A DNA stretch of 64,000 nt from Thalassobacillus sp. CUG 92003 (lineage in GTDB: Bacteria; Bacillota; Bacilli; Bacillales; Halobacillaceae). Below, piece after piece: positions 9,725 through 18,096 of the stretch. A model generated the notes under the pieces. The model was not told where the DNA came from, ran no database searches, and saw only the letters and a list, made by a program, of their open reading frames with translations. The position numbers and the translations under genes are program-made. The stretch spans positions 27,050-91,049 of the forward strand of contig NZ_JABLSJ010000014.1 in NCBI RefSeq assembly GCF_013618635.1, read 5' to 3'. Within the stretch, counting starts at the first letter, position 1; every line of letters begins with the position of its first letter.

Positions 9725-9835
9725 CATGAGCGGAGTGTTTTGACGGAGCGGTCATTAAACACCTCCCCAAAACACAAACATTCCGAACGTTTCGCTGAAA
9801 TCGTTCGGAATGTTTGTGTTTTATTTAGTTTTGTC
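9725..9835 (+). repeat. Composite terminator-hairpin repeat, copy 2
   Basis: The leading part GAGTGTTTTGACGGAGCGGT (from about 9733) is shared with the copy at 15210. It is followed by a long symmetrical hairpin at 9769-9822 (AAAACACAAACA ... TGTTTGTGTTTT flanking TTCCGAACG/CGTTCGGAA). It lies between the PLD gene and tRNA-Pro and can terminate in either direction. Confidence 0.7.
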
Positions 9836-9877
9836 ACAACCTCACGTCCTGTTCATATGTACATGATTGTAAAAGAG

Positions 9878-9951
9878 TCGGGATGACAGGAGTTGAACCT
9901 GCGACCCCTACGCCCCCAGCGTAGTGCTCTACCAAGCTGAGCTACATCCCG
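9878..9951 (-). tRNA. tRNA-Pro (anticodon GGG)
   Basis: On the minus strand the acceptor strands are CGGGATG/CATCCCG with discriminator A, the D arm GCTC/GAGC, the anticodon stem CTACG/CGTAG with loop CTGGGGG (anticodon GGG), and the T arm GCAGG/CCTGT with loop TTCAACT. CCA is not encoded. Confidence 0.95.
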
Positions 9952-10113
9952 TTAAAGTGAAAAATGCACTATATATAAAATAACGTTTATATGATCCAAA
10001 ATCAATCATGACGTTTAAATTTTTCTGCACGGTCTGTAGGGAAAAAGACAATACGTCGAGAATGAGTTTAAGAGGAAATAGTTAGAACACCCAGCAGAGG
10101 AGGGACCAAAGAC

Positions 10114-11505
10114 GTGAACTATTATTTTTATTGCCGTAAGGATTCCGCTGTAGCAGGAAGCTCGCCGTCTTTTCCAATAGAGCAAATCAATAATCGTTTG
10201 ATCCCTGCTGCTTCATACCCAGTTACGTTAACGTCCATGAACAATGTGTTCAAGGGTGAGCATCTCGATACGCTTCCTTTTATTATTGCTTCAGAGGAGG
10301 CGTTACATGCTGCCAAAGAGGGCGGTGAGTCTGAGCTGTTTTTGGAAGTCCCGCGTGATACGGTCATGATGTATTCCATCAACCGAGATGACCCGACCGA
10401 CTATCAGGTTATTTATAAGAAGGATCATTCGACATCTTACCCTGCTGTGAGCAATGTCCCATCCGATATTTCTGAAGGCAGCACACAATTTGAAAAAGTA
10501 TGTACCTACTACCAGCCTAAGGGCGTAATCAGGCGAGCATTGCTCATTATCCGCAGCTTGAAAAACATTATTAAACATTTCAACCCTGCCGAAGAACGCT
10601 TTTACGAAATTAAAGAGGAGGGAGGCGTGATCGTTGATCAGCCTCTGCCAGTTGATGAGCCGGTGGATCGCTCAACCTCAGAGCCTATGGTTGTGATCCT
10701 TCATGGCTTCATGTCTTTGACTGAGCATCAATTTCACGCTTTGAAGCGGATTTTATTACAAGCGGGTTATTACGGAAAAGTGTTTGGCTATTCGTATGCC
10801 ACCAATCGTGCAGGCATCAGGGCGAGCGGAGGGGAACTGTATCATGTCTTATACAACACGGGCTTGTTGCAGAAAAACTGCAGCTTAGATATGTTTGCTC
10901 ATAGCCAGGGCGGATTGATCGCGCGCAGTATGGTAGGGTTTCACTTGTCTGATCACCCTCATAGTATCAATGATGTCGTGCTCGCTGGAGTGCCTAACAA
11001 GGGGACTCCGTTAGCCGTATACGGTGCAACCTTGTTTTCGATTCATAGCTGGAATGCCATTGAGCTTCTGTTCCATATTGTCAGGGATCTTATCGCTGCT
11101 TTGCAGGGCTCAAAGCAAGCGTATGATTTCTTTGCGGAACAGGTGACTTCTTTTCATGATAAATCACCGGCGTTGCACGACATGTCTCCAGGATCTGAAT
11201 TTCTGGAGAATTTGAACGCCGCCTCATTCTCTATCAATGGAAACCTTTATGTGTCAGGTTACCACCTGCCTGAAACAGAGGATAAGAGTCATTTTTTCTT
11301 GAAAGCCTATCGCCGTCTTCTAAATGAGTTGAATGTATTTATTGGAAAGGCTCATGATGGGGTGGTCCCTCAGGAAAGCAGCTATCACGTTTTTACATCT
11401 GGTACGCAAACTCTGGATGAAAACGAGGGATGGCATTCCTGGTATTTTGGCAAGGCGGATCGAGCTGCACACATATGGAAAGCTGTTTTGGAAGGAAAAC
11501 CATAA
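10114..11505 (+). CDS. Lipase-like alpha/beta hydrolase
   Basis: The 463-residue protein has a C-terminal alpha/beta-hydrolase domain: an HGFM oxyanion strand (H197), the nucleophile elbow AHSQGG (S264), a candidate acid in KAHDGVVPQ and a candidate His near the end (DRAAH). The first 180 residues are not recognised and contain no signal peptide, so the protein is probably cytosolic. It starts at GTG with AGAGGAGGGA upstream. The substrate is unknown; triacylglycerol lipase or carboxylesterase are possibilities. It is monocistronic. Confidence 0.75.
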   Translation: MNYYFYCRKDSAVAGSSPSFPIEQINNRLIPAASYPVTLTSMNNVFKGEHLDTLPFIIASEEALHAAKEGGESELFLEVPRDTVMMYSINRDDPTDYQVIYKKDHSTSYPAVSNVPSDISEGSTQFEKVCTYYQPKGVIRRALLIIRSLKNIIKHFNPAEERFYEIKEEGGVIVDQPLPVDEPVDRSTSEPMVVILHGFMSLTEHQFHALKRILLQAGYYGKVFGYSYATNRAGIRASGGELYHVLYNTGLLQKNCSLDMFAHSQGGLIARSMVGFHLSDHPHSINDVVLAGVPNKGTPLAVYGATLFSIHSWNAIELLFHIVRDLIAALQGSKQAYDFFAEQVTSFHDKSPALHDMSPGSEFLENLNAASFSINGNLYVSGYHLPETEDKSHFFLKAYRRLLNELNVFIGKAHDGVVPQESSYHVFTSGTQTLDENEGWHSWYFGKADRAAHIWKAVLEGKP

Positions 11506-11562
11506 ATTTCACACGTTTTTAGTGATGCGGTGAGAGAATGATTTTTCCCGCCGTAAGTGTGA

Positions 11563-11591
11563 TTGACAGCGGTTTCGATATAAGGTAGACT
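11563..11591 (+). promoter_or_regulatory. Promoter of the galactonate operon, overlapping a cre-like site
   Basis: TTGACA (11563-11568) and TAGACT (11586-11591) are 17 bp apart. TTGACAGCGGTTTCG (11563-11577) matches the CcpA cre consensus apart from two positions and covers the -35 box, so glucose repression is plausible. Confidence 0.6.
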
Positions 11592-11592
11592 T

Positions 11593-11614
11593 CACCTCAA
11601 TTCTTGTTGAGGTG
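11593..11614 (+). promoter_or_regulatory. Perfect 8-bp inverted repeat just after the -10 box
   Basis: CACCTCAA and TTGAGGTG are separated by 6 bases, directly downstream of the operon promoter. This is either a repressor operator or a 5' mRNA hairpin. A second palindromic patch, GTTCC/GGAAC, lies at about 11639-11658 before the ribosome binding site. Confidence 0.5.
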
Positions 11615-11673
11615 ATAGCTAAATTAATAGTGGAACACCGTTCCTTATAGAGGAACGAAAGGAGGTTACTATA

Positions 11674-12309
11674 ATGAGTGTGCGTGAAGTTATCCGGCGA
11701 GAAAAACTCGTCGCCATCATTCGATTAGAAGATGATGACATCATTGAACCGATTGTCTCTCATCTTTATAAAGGAGGCATCCGGGTGGTGGAAGTAACGA
11801 TGAACACGCCTGGTGCTGTCGAAGCAATCCGTAAAATAAAAGAAACCTATACGGAGATGACGGTTGGGGCCGGTACAGTACTTGATGCTGCTGCAGCTGA
11901 AGAAGCCATTCAGGCAGGCGCCGACTTTCTCCTGGCTCCTACTTTAAAGAAAGAAACCATCCATACCGGCGTAGATTATGGGATTCCAGTAATTCCTGGC
12001 GTCATGACACCGACAGAAGCTTTAACCGCCTATGAGTGGGGTGCGCCTCTCGTTAAAGTATTCCCAGCGCGACATTTAGGGCCTGATTTTCTCAACGACT
12101 TACGCGGTCCGCTTACGGAAATTGAAGGGATGGCTGTGGGAGGCGTTTCAACTGACAATATGGCAGAGTATTTACGCAAAGGCTGGAACTCACTTGGCAT
12201 TGGCGGGTCACTGGTCAACAAAGCCTGGATTCAGGAGGGAAACTTTGCAAAGATTGAAGCAAAAGCAAAGGAATTTGTTGCGATTCGTGATAATGTCACG
12301 ATGGTCTAA
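11674..12309 (+). CDS. dgoA: 2-keto-3-deoxy-6-phospho(galacto)gluconate aldolase
   Basis: This class I aldolase cleaves KDPGal (and usually KDPG) to pyruvate and glyceraldehyde 3-phosphate. The 211-residue length is normal for the family. The Schiff-base Lys is K128 in LVKVFPA, and the general base Glu is E40 in VVEVTMNT. It is first in the operon, before dgoK and dgoD, so its main substrate here is probably 2-keto-3-deoxy-6-phosphogalactonate. A strong AAAGGAGG precedes the ATG. An eda-type role in KDPG cleavage is also possible. Confidence 0.92.
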   Translation: MSVREVIRREKLVAIIRLEDDDIIEPIVSHLYKGGIRVVEVTMNTPGAVEAIRKIKETYTEMTVGAGTVLDAAAAEEAIQAGADFLLAPTLKKETIHTGVDYGIPVIPGVMTPTEALTAYEWGAPLVKVFPARHLGPDFLNDLRGPLTEIEGMAVGGVSTDNMAEYLRKGWNSLGIGGSLVNKAWIQEGNFAKIEAKAKEFVAIRDNVTMV

Positions 12310-12326
12310 GAGAGGGGGCTGCTGAT

Positions 12327-13334
12327 ATGAAGGCTGTATTGATCGATTCAGGTACTACAAATTCCCGTCTCCGTTTAGTAGATGCAAAGACAAGGCACGT
12401 GAACGATGTACTTAAATTGGAAGTGGGTGTACGTAATGCGGCAATGGATCAAAATACGGACCGACTAACAGAGGAGCTGCAAAGCGGGTTGAAAGACTTG
12501 CTGGAGCGTAACGGTCTTGCAGTCTCAGAGCTTGCTTACATCGTAGCTTCGGGAATGATTACGTCGAATCTTGGGCTCCTTGAAGTCCCCCATATTTCTG
12601 CCCCGGCAGCTTCGGAGGACTTTGTGCGCCATACTCAGCAAATCAAACTCGATGCTTTTTTTAACATTCCTTGTCTGTTTGTTCCAGGGATGAAGACTGT
12701 TTCTGAACGTGACATCGCCAGTGATATAAGCGTAATCGATGATTATGATGTTATGCGCGGAGAAGAAGTGGAAGGGTTGGGACTGCTTCATCAACTTGAA
12801 CCCCAAGGCGAAGGGATGTTGGTTCTCCCTGGCTCGCATACCAAGTATGTGCAAGTACGTGAAGACAAGTCATTTACATCATGTCTGTCCACGTTGGCTG
12901 GAGAAATGCTGAAAGCTGTGCGGAATCAGACGATAATAGCCGATTCCCTGGATGGACACCTCATCTCAGCCATAGATCAAGAGAGATTGATAGAAGGGTA
13001 TGAGGCTGCCAAGCGGGTCGGGATTACCCGTGCTTTCTACCATATAAGGCTTCTCCATCTTTTCTCCCAATTGGATGCCAATGCCCGGGCAAATTATTAT
13101 GCAGGTGTTGTGCTTTATTATGATTTAGAAGCGCTAATGAACAAAACGTCTCAGGGAAGAATGGAATGGATCATCGTCGGCGGGTCAGACCCACTCCGTT
13201 CAGCCTTTGTTCATCTCTTAAACCATGCAAATAAGGGGTGGCGGATCATTGAAGCCGATGATCATCAAGTAGAAATGGCTTCAGTTCATGGAGCGTGTGA
13301 CATCGGGAATCACTTTTTAGCTAATGAGGAATGA
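12327..13334 (+). CDS. dgoK: 2-dehydro-3-deoxygalactonokinase
   Basis: This cytosolic kinase phosphorylates 2-keto-3-deoxygalactonate at C6, the second step of the De Ley-Doudoroff galactonate pathway. The N-terminal [13 protein letters not shown] matches the phosphate-1 loop of this ASKHA-fold family, and the [10 protein letters not shown] motif is characteristic of DgoK. At 335 residues it is slightly longer than the Escherichia coli enzyme. It starts 17 bp after dgoA with AGAGGGGG upstream, and its stop overlaps the upstream extension of the dgoD frame. Confidence 0.93.
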   Translation: MKAVLIDSGTTNSRLRLVDAKTRHVNDVLKLEVGVRNAAMDQNTDRLTEELQSGLKDLLERNGLAVSELAYIVASGMITSNLGLLEVPHISAPAASEDFVRHTQQIKLDAFFNIPCLFVPGMKTVSERDIASDISVIDDYDVMRGEEVEGLGLLHQLEPQGEGMLVLPGSHTKYVQVREDKSFTSCLSTLAGEMLKAVRNQTIIADSLDGHLISAIDQERLIEGYEAAKRVGITRAFYHIRLLHLFSQLDANARANYYAGVVLYYDLEALMNKTSQGRMEWIIVGGSDPLRSAFVHLLNHANKGWRIIEADDHQVEMASVHGACDIGNHFLANEE

Positions 13335-13348
13335 GGAGGCTGTGTAGT

Positions 13349-14497
13349 ATGCAAATCGTAAACTATGAACTATTTCAAGTGCCCCCGAGGTGGTTGTTTT
13401 TAAAAATAGAAACGGATGAAGGGATTTCTGGGTGGGGGGAACCTGTCATAGAAGGACGTGCCTATACGGTGAAAGCGGCCGTCGAAGAACTGATGACATA
13501 CATGATCGGAAAGGATCCGCTTAGAATTGAAGACCATTGGAACATGCTTTATCGTTCCGGTTTTTACCGCGGTGGCCCGATATTGATGAGCGCTCTGGCA
13601 GGAATTGATCAAGCCTTGTGGGATATCAAAGGGAAATTTTATCAGGCCCCGATCTATCAATTGATGGGAGGTGCCTGCCGAGATTCGATCAAAGTCTATT
13701 CGTGGATCGGCGGCGATCGTCCTTCTGATGTTGGTAAAGCAGCTGCCGAGGCCGTGGCCACCGGTTTTACAGCTATAAAAATGAATGGAACAGAGGAAAT
13801 GCAATATCTGGACTCGTATGAAAAGGTCGATCAGGCTGTCGAACGCGTGGCAGCTGTGCGCGAAGCGGTTGGTAATGGCGTCGGAATCGGAATTGATTTT
13901 CACGGGCGGGTCCACAAACCAATGGCCAAAGTGTTGGCAAAAGAACTGGAGCCTTATCGCCCGATGTTCTTAGAGGAACCAGTAGTGGCGGAGAATAATG
14001 AAGCTTTACGAGAAATCGCCTCTCATACCCACACCCCGATTGCGACGGGTGAACGGATGTTTTCCAGATGGGACTTTAAGTCATTACTGTCTGATGGTTA
14101 TGTTGACGTGATTCAGCCGGATATTTCCCATGCTGGTGGCATTACGGAAACAAAGAAGATTGCCACCATGGCCGAAGCGTATGATGTTGCCATTGCTCCT
14201 CATTGCCCCTTAGGTCCGATTGCTCTGGCTGCTTGCCTGCATGTAGACGCTACATCGCACAATGCGTTCATTCAGGAACAAAGCCTGGGCATTCATTATA
14301 ATAAGGAGAATGACCTGCTCGATTATATTAAAGATCGCAGCGTGTTCGACTATGAGAATGGTCACGTCAAAATTCCGCAGGGTCCAGGACTCGGTATTGA
14401 AATCAATGAAGATTACGTACGTAAACGGGCTGAAGAAGGCCACAACTGGCACAACCCCGTGTGGCGGCATGATGATGCGAGTATAGCTGAGTGGTAG
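13349..14497 (+). CDS. dgoD: D-galactonate dehydratase
   Basis: This enolase-superfamily dehydratase converts D-galactonate to 2-keto-3-deoxygalactonate. Metal ligands are visible in order: Asp in GIDFHGR, Glu in FLEEPV, Glu in ATGERM; the catalytic His pair is in DFH and APHCPLGP. I use ATG 13349 (382 residues), which has GAGGAGG 9 bp upstream. An in-frame ATG at 13331 overlaps the dgoK stop but lacks a site. The three dgo genes give a complete route to pyruvate and glyceraldehyde 3-phosphate, but no galactonate transporter is adjacent. Confidence 0.93.
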   Translation: MQIVNYELFQVPPRWLFLKIETDEGISGWGEPVIEGRAYTVKAAVEELMTYMIGKDPLRIEDHWNMLYRSGFYRGGPILMSALAGIDQALWDIKGKFYQAPIYQLMGGACRDSIKVYSWIGGDRPSDVGKAAAEAVATGFTAIKMNGTEEMQYLDSYEKVDQAVERVAAVREAVGNGVGIGIDFHGRVHKPMAKVLAKELEPYRPMFLEEPVVAENNEALREIASHTHTPIATGERMFSRWDFKSLLSDGYVDVIQPDISHAGGITETKKIATMAEAYDVAIAPHCPLGPIALAACLHVDATSHNAFIQEQSLGIHYNKENDLLDYIKDRSVFDYENGHVKIPQGPGLGIEINEDYVRKRAEEGHNWHNPVWRHDDASIAEW

Positions 14498-14554
14498 GCA
14501 TAACGTAAACGAAGCAGATTTTGATAACCTTTCTCTAATATTTATAATGGTGAA

Positions 14555-14586
14555 TTGTCTCTCTTGTTTTTTTATTTGTGTATAAT
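14555..14586 (+). promoter_or_regulatory. Possible promoter of the VOC gene
   Basis: A perfect TATAAT (14581-14586) lies 39 bp before the start codon. The best -35, TTGTCT at 14555, has a long 20-bp spacer. Confidence 0.35.
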
Positions 14587-14624
14587 AGAGGTGGTTATCC
14601 AAATTGATTCAAGGGAGCTGTTAC

Positions 14625-15059
14625 ATGATGTCAATCAGTTTGAACCCTTATTTGATCTTTGACGGAAACGCGCGAGAGGCAGTCAATTTTTACGAGAAAA
14701 CATTGGATGGGAAAATAACAGGTATCATGACGTTCGGGGATATGCCGGAAGACCCGGACCATCCTGTAACGGACGACATGAAGGACCGCGTTATGCATGC
14801 TCATTTAAAAGTCGGCGATGCAGATCTCATGTTCTCCGATACATTCCCAGGCATGCCTCATCAGCCAGGCGACACGATTCAAATTGCGATCCATCCCAAA
14901 GAGGAGGAAAAAGCGAAAGAAATCTTTGCTGCTCTAGAAGATGGCGGACACGTTATCATGCCTCTTCAAAAGACGGATTGGAGCCCCTTATACGGTAGTG
15001 TAAAGGACAAGTTCGGCGTTACGTTCCAAGTGAATGTCCCCGATGAGCAATCGACGTAA
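14625..15059 (+). CDS. VOC-fold (PhnB-like) protein
   Basis: This 144-residue vicinal-oxygen-chelate protein of the PhnB/3-demethylubiquinone-methyltransferase-like group starts with the typical NPYLIFDGNAREAVNFYE and ends with GVTFQVN. The function is unknown; these proteins are often glyoxalase- or resistance-like. ATG 14625 is chosen for AAGGGAG 7 bp upstream. It is a separate unit between the galactonate and gluconate operons. Confidence 0.82.
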   Translation: MMSISLNPYLIFDGNAREAVNFYEKTLDGKITGIMTFGDMPEDPDHPVTDDMKDRVMHAHLKVGDADLMFSDTFPGMPHQPGDTIQIAIHPKEEEKAKEIFAALEDGGHVIMPLQKTDWSPLYGSVKDKFGVTFQVNVPDEQST

Positions 15060-15073
15060 TACACCAACAAACC

Positions 15074-15109
15074 CAGCCTCCTGTTTGCGAATGAACAGGA
15101 GGCTGATTT
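15074..15109 (+). terminator. Rho-independent terminator of the VOC gene
   Basis: A perfect 12-bp stem, CAGCCTCCTGTT/AACAGGAGGCTG, with an 8-base loop; the T tract is short (ATTT). Confidence 0.7.
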
Positions 15110-15124
15110 CGATCACTACATGGA

Positions 15125-15306
15125 GACGGATGCAGGAATAGCGCGAGCCAAAGATTTCTCAGGAGAGCATTCTTTGCGTTATCTAAGAAGCTAAGGCCGT
15201 GCCCGTGGAAAGCGGCGTGTTTTGACGGAGCGGTCATTGAATACCTCTCTAAAACACAAAAAAATCCGAACATTTCGCTGAAATCGTTCGGATTTTTTTG
15301 TGTTTT
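15125..15306 (+). repeat. Composite terminator-hairpin repeat, copy 3
   Basis: The first part (GCGCGAGCCAAAGAT ... CCCGTGGAAAGC ... GTGTTTTGACGGAGCGG) aligns with the reverse complement of the element at 36714-36828. It is followed by the hairpin at 15251-15306, where AAAACAC and GTGTTTT flank ATCCGAAC/GTTCGGAT. It lies between the convergent VOC and RpiR genes. Confidence 0.7.
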
Positions 15307-15427
15307 ATTTAGTTATGTCTCACCCACGGCAGTTTTGTATTTCATGAATTTTTGTACTAGTGTCCTAAGATTAGTTATCTTACTGACATGAATGTTTTAT
15401 ATTTATAGTTTCGTATAAATTGTCTCC

Positions 15428-16282
15428 TTATAAACGCCTGCGTGAAATAGCTTCACGCATCTTGTTTAAAGCTTCCTGAGATTGCTCTTTCATTTGCACG
15501 CTGTAATTGACGTAAAGCGCGTCTATGATAGATAGTTCGGCAAGGCGAGAGGCAAGCGCTTCGGAGCGGTACCCTGTTTCCTGAGAAGCGGTGAATAAGC
15601 ACACGTCCATAGCTTTACTGAAAGGTGACTTGGCAAAGTTCGTAATACCGATTGCAGGGACGTTATTTTGCTTAGCCACTTCAATCACTTCGAGTAAGTC
15701 TTTGTTTGAACCCGTGTGCGAAATAAATATGGCCACATCCTGAGGGGTGAGCTGCGATGCCGCCATAAGCTGCAGGTGTGTATCGGTATACGCATAACTA
15801 GATAGGCCGCTGCGCATAAATTTATGTTGCCCATCCAGAGCTGTAACGCCTGAACCCCCATTACCATAGAAGTGAATTTGCTTGGCTTGAAGAATAAGAG
15901 ACAAAGCTTGGTGGAAGGGTGCTTCATTTTGCAAGTCGCGGGTATATTGGAGCGCATTGATATTGGCTTGGAAAACTTTTTGCATAATCTCCATTTCAGT
16001 GTCATCTTCATCAATTTTCTCATGGATATCCTTGATTGGGCTGACAATTTCGGAAGCCAGCGCAATTTTCATAGCTTGATAACCCTTGAATCCGAGCGAT
16101 TTGCAAAAACGGAAGACTGTGGCATCGGCAACTTTTAAATCCTCGGCAACTTGGTTGATGGTTGAATGGACAATGTTAGTTGGGTTTTGGATAATGTAGT
16201 CTGCAATACGTTTTTCTTTTTCACTTAGCTGAGCGTAAGATGAGCGAATGCGATTTAGAACATGCGGTGACGATTGCGTCAT
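15428..16282 (-). CDS. MurR/RpiR family regulator, candidate gluconate-operon regulator
   Basis: The protein has an N-terminal winged HTH (about residues 1-75, with SEKEKRIADYI and VADATVFRFCKSLGFKGY) and a C-terminal SIS domain (about 125-265, including HFYGNGGSG and ISHTGSNKD) that binds a sugar phosphate. The ligand is probably 6-phosphogluconate or a related phosphate, inferred from its divergent position to gntK. I use ATG 16282, with GGAGG 8 bp upstream; an ATG five codons earlier overlaps the ribosome binding site. This position is taken by a GntR-family repressor in B. subtilis. Confidence 0.88.
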   Translation of the reverse strand: MTQSSPHVLNRIRSSYAQLSEKEKRIADYIIQNPTNIVHSTINQVAEDLKVADATVFRFCKSLGFKGYQAMKIALASEIVSPIKDIHEKIDEDDTEMEIMQKVFQANINALQYTRDLQNEAPFHQALSLILQAKQIHFYGNGGSGVTALDGQHKFMRSGLSSYAYTDTHLQLMAASQLTPQDVAIFISHTGSNKDLLEVIEVAKQNNVPAIGITNFAKSPFSKAMDVCLFTASQETGYRSEALASRLAELSIIDALYVNYSVQMKEQSQEALNKMREAISRRRL

Positions 16283-16374
16283 TGGGACTCCCTCCATAAC
16301 TAACTTACATTCATTTTAAACAAAAAATATTTCAAATAAAAGCCAAAGCTATGAAAAAAATTTTGAAAGAACGG

Positions 16375-16425
16375 TTGAATCGAAAAAAATTTATTGTATA
16401 ATCGGCATTAACGAAATAAAATTTC
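16375..16425 (+). promoter_or_regulatory. Gluconate operon promoter and candidate RpiR operator
   Basis: TTGAAT (16375-16380) and a perfect TATAAT (16397-16402) are 16 bp apart. Eleven bp downstream, GAAATAAAATTTC (16413-16425) is a perfect GAAAT/ATTTC palindrome of the kind bound by RpiR regulators. It covers the expected start of transcription. Confidence 0.65.
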
Positions 16426-16430
16426 ATAAT

Positions 16431-16445
16431 TTGTAAACGTTTTAA
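16431..16445 (+). promoter_or_regulatory. Candidate cre site 1 (CcpA)
   Basis: TTGTAAACGTTTTAA fits the cre consensus WTGNAANCGNWNNCW except for one position. It is downstream of the promoter, so it would act as a roadblock. Confidence 0.5.
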
Positions 16446-16474
16446 CGGGCAACCGCGTTATTATTTTCACGTAT

Positions 16475-16489
16475 TTGGAAGCGGTTACC
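16475..16489 (+). promoter_or_regulatory. Candidate cre site 2 (CcpA)
   Basis: TTGGAAGCGGTTACC matches the cre consensus at all but the last position. It lies about 40 bp before the gntK start codon. Confidence 0.6.
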
Positions 16490-16528
16490 ATTCATTTTGA
16501 AAGCTGCTGGGAGCTTGGAGGGAACGAC

Positions 16529-18073
16529 ATGAAAACAGACGTCATTATAGGCATCGATATCGGTACAACCAGTACAAAGACATTAGCTTACGACACGAAA
16601 GGTGCGATTTGGGCAGAAGTTGAGCAAGAATATCCGCTATATTCGCCGGATCCATCTTGGAAAGAGCAAGACCCTGAAGAAATTTATGCAGCTGTTAAAT
16701 CTACGCTGGCTGAAGTTGCCCAGCAAGTTGAATCAAAGCAGGGTCATATTGCAGGCGTAGGGTTTAGTGCTGCCATGCACAGTATTTTGGCTTTGGATGA
16801 CGAGGGAAATGTACTTACTAATGCTTTGACATGGGCGGATCAGCGCTCTTTTTCAGAAGCGGAAGAGTTAAAAGAGGGAGAAGGACACGCCATCTATTTG
16901 CGGACAGGCACGCCAATTCACCCCATGTCACCACTGACTAAGCTTATGTGGTTCAGAAGAAACCGACCGGAATTATTTGCAAAAGCGACGAAGTGGATTT
17001 CACTTAAAGAGTATGTGTGTTATCGCTTGTTTCATCGTTTCATCGTTGATTATTCAATCGCATCTGCGACAGGCTTATTTAATTTAAAGGAATTAAGCTG
17101 GGATGATGAAACACTTAATCTCGTGGGAATTAAAGAAAATCAGCTGTCACAGCCGGTTTCGACTACTCACGTTGTTAAAGGATTGGATAGCGAACTTGCA
17201 GCATATTTGAACCTGGATCCCGAAACGCCGTTTGTCATCGGAGCAAGTGACGGCGTATTGGCCAACATAGGGGTCGGGGCTGTTGAACATGGCTCCGTAG
17301 CTTGCTCGATCGGTACAAGTGGCGCCATTCGAACCATTGTGAATGAACCGACCGTGGACCCGAAAGGTCGAATTTTTTGCTATGCCTTAACGGAAGATCA
17401 ATGGGTGATTGGCGGTCCGATCAATAACGGCGGCATTTCATTCCGTTGGGCGCGTGACCAACTGTTCCCTGATATCAAGGAAAGCATTAAGCCGAACGGA
17501 TTCACAGCTTATGACGAACTGACCCGACGGGCTTCCTTCGTCAGACCTGGTTCGAACGGACTCTTATTCCTACCCTATTTAACCGGAGAACGCGCACCAT
17601 TCTGGGATGCGGATACAAAAGGGGTATTCTTTGGCCTCACCTTGGATCATGGGCGCGATCACATGGTACGGAGTGTGTTAGAAGGCGTCATGTTCCAAAT
17701 GTATTCAGTCGCCATTGCCTTGATCGAAGCTGGTGTAGAACCGGTTGAATATCGAGCAGGAGGCGGATTTGCTCGTTCAGAATTGTGGCGACAAATAATG
17801 GCCGACATTTTCGAAACGGAAATCGTTGTGCCAGAAAGTCATCAGGGTTCATGTTTAGGTGCAGCCTGGCTATCAATGAAAGCGCTTGGCATGATCGATG
17901 ACTTGTCGAGTGTGAAAGAGGTCATCCGCACAAAAGTGAAACATGGTCCAATTGAAGAAAATGTGCAAACTTACAGGGAACTGAAGCCAGTCTTCCTTCG
18001 TCTGGCAAGACAATTGCCGGATGAATTTAAGGCGATATCAGAAGTGCAAAGAAAGATTAGTACACAACATTAA
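16529..18073 (+). CDS. gntK: Gluconokinase, FGGY family
   Basis: The enzyme phosphorylates gluconate to 6-phosphogluconate in the cytosol. It is an FGGY carbohydrate kinase of 514 residues with the N-terminal phosphate loop GIDIGTTSTKTLAYD, the substrate region TWADQR, the central GTSGAIR and the C-terminal adenine-binding RAGGGFARSELW. It matches the long Gram-positive GntK, not the short E. coli type. ATG 16529 is preferred for GGAGG 7 bp upstream; the frame is open from 16475, inside the cre site. First gene of gntK-gntP-gnd. Confidence 0.93.
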   Translation: MKTDVIIGIDIGTTSTKTLAYDTKGAIWAEVEQEYPLYSPDPSWKEQDPEEIYAAVKSTLAEVAQQVESKQGHIAGVGFSAAMHSILALDDEGNVLTNALTWADQRSFSEAEELKEGEGHAIYLRTGTPIHPMSPLTKLMWFRRNRPELFAKATKWISLKEYVCYRLFHRFIVDYSIASATGLFNLKELSWDDETLNLVGIKENQLSQPVSTTHVVKGLDSELAAYLNLDPETPFVIGASDGVLANIGVGAVEHGSVACSIGTSGAIRTIVNEPTVDPKGRIFCYALTEDQWVIGGPINNGGISFRWARDQLFPDIKESIKPNGFTAYDELTRRASFVRPGSNGLLFLPYLTGERAPFWDADTKGVFFGLTLDHGRDHMVRSVLEGVMFQMYSVAIALIEAGVEPVEYRAGGGFARSELWRQIMADIFETEIVVPESHQGSCLGAAWLSMKALGMIDDLSSVKEVIRTKVKHGPIEENVQTYRELKPVFLRLARQLPDEFKAISEVQRKISTQH

Positions 18074-18096
18074 TAAATGGAGAGGAGTAGATTAAT

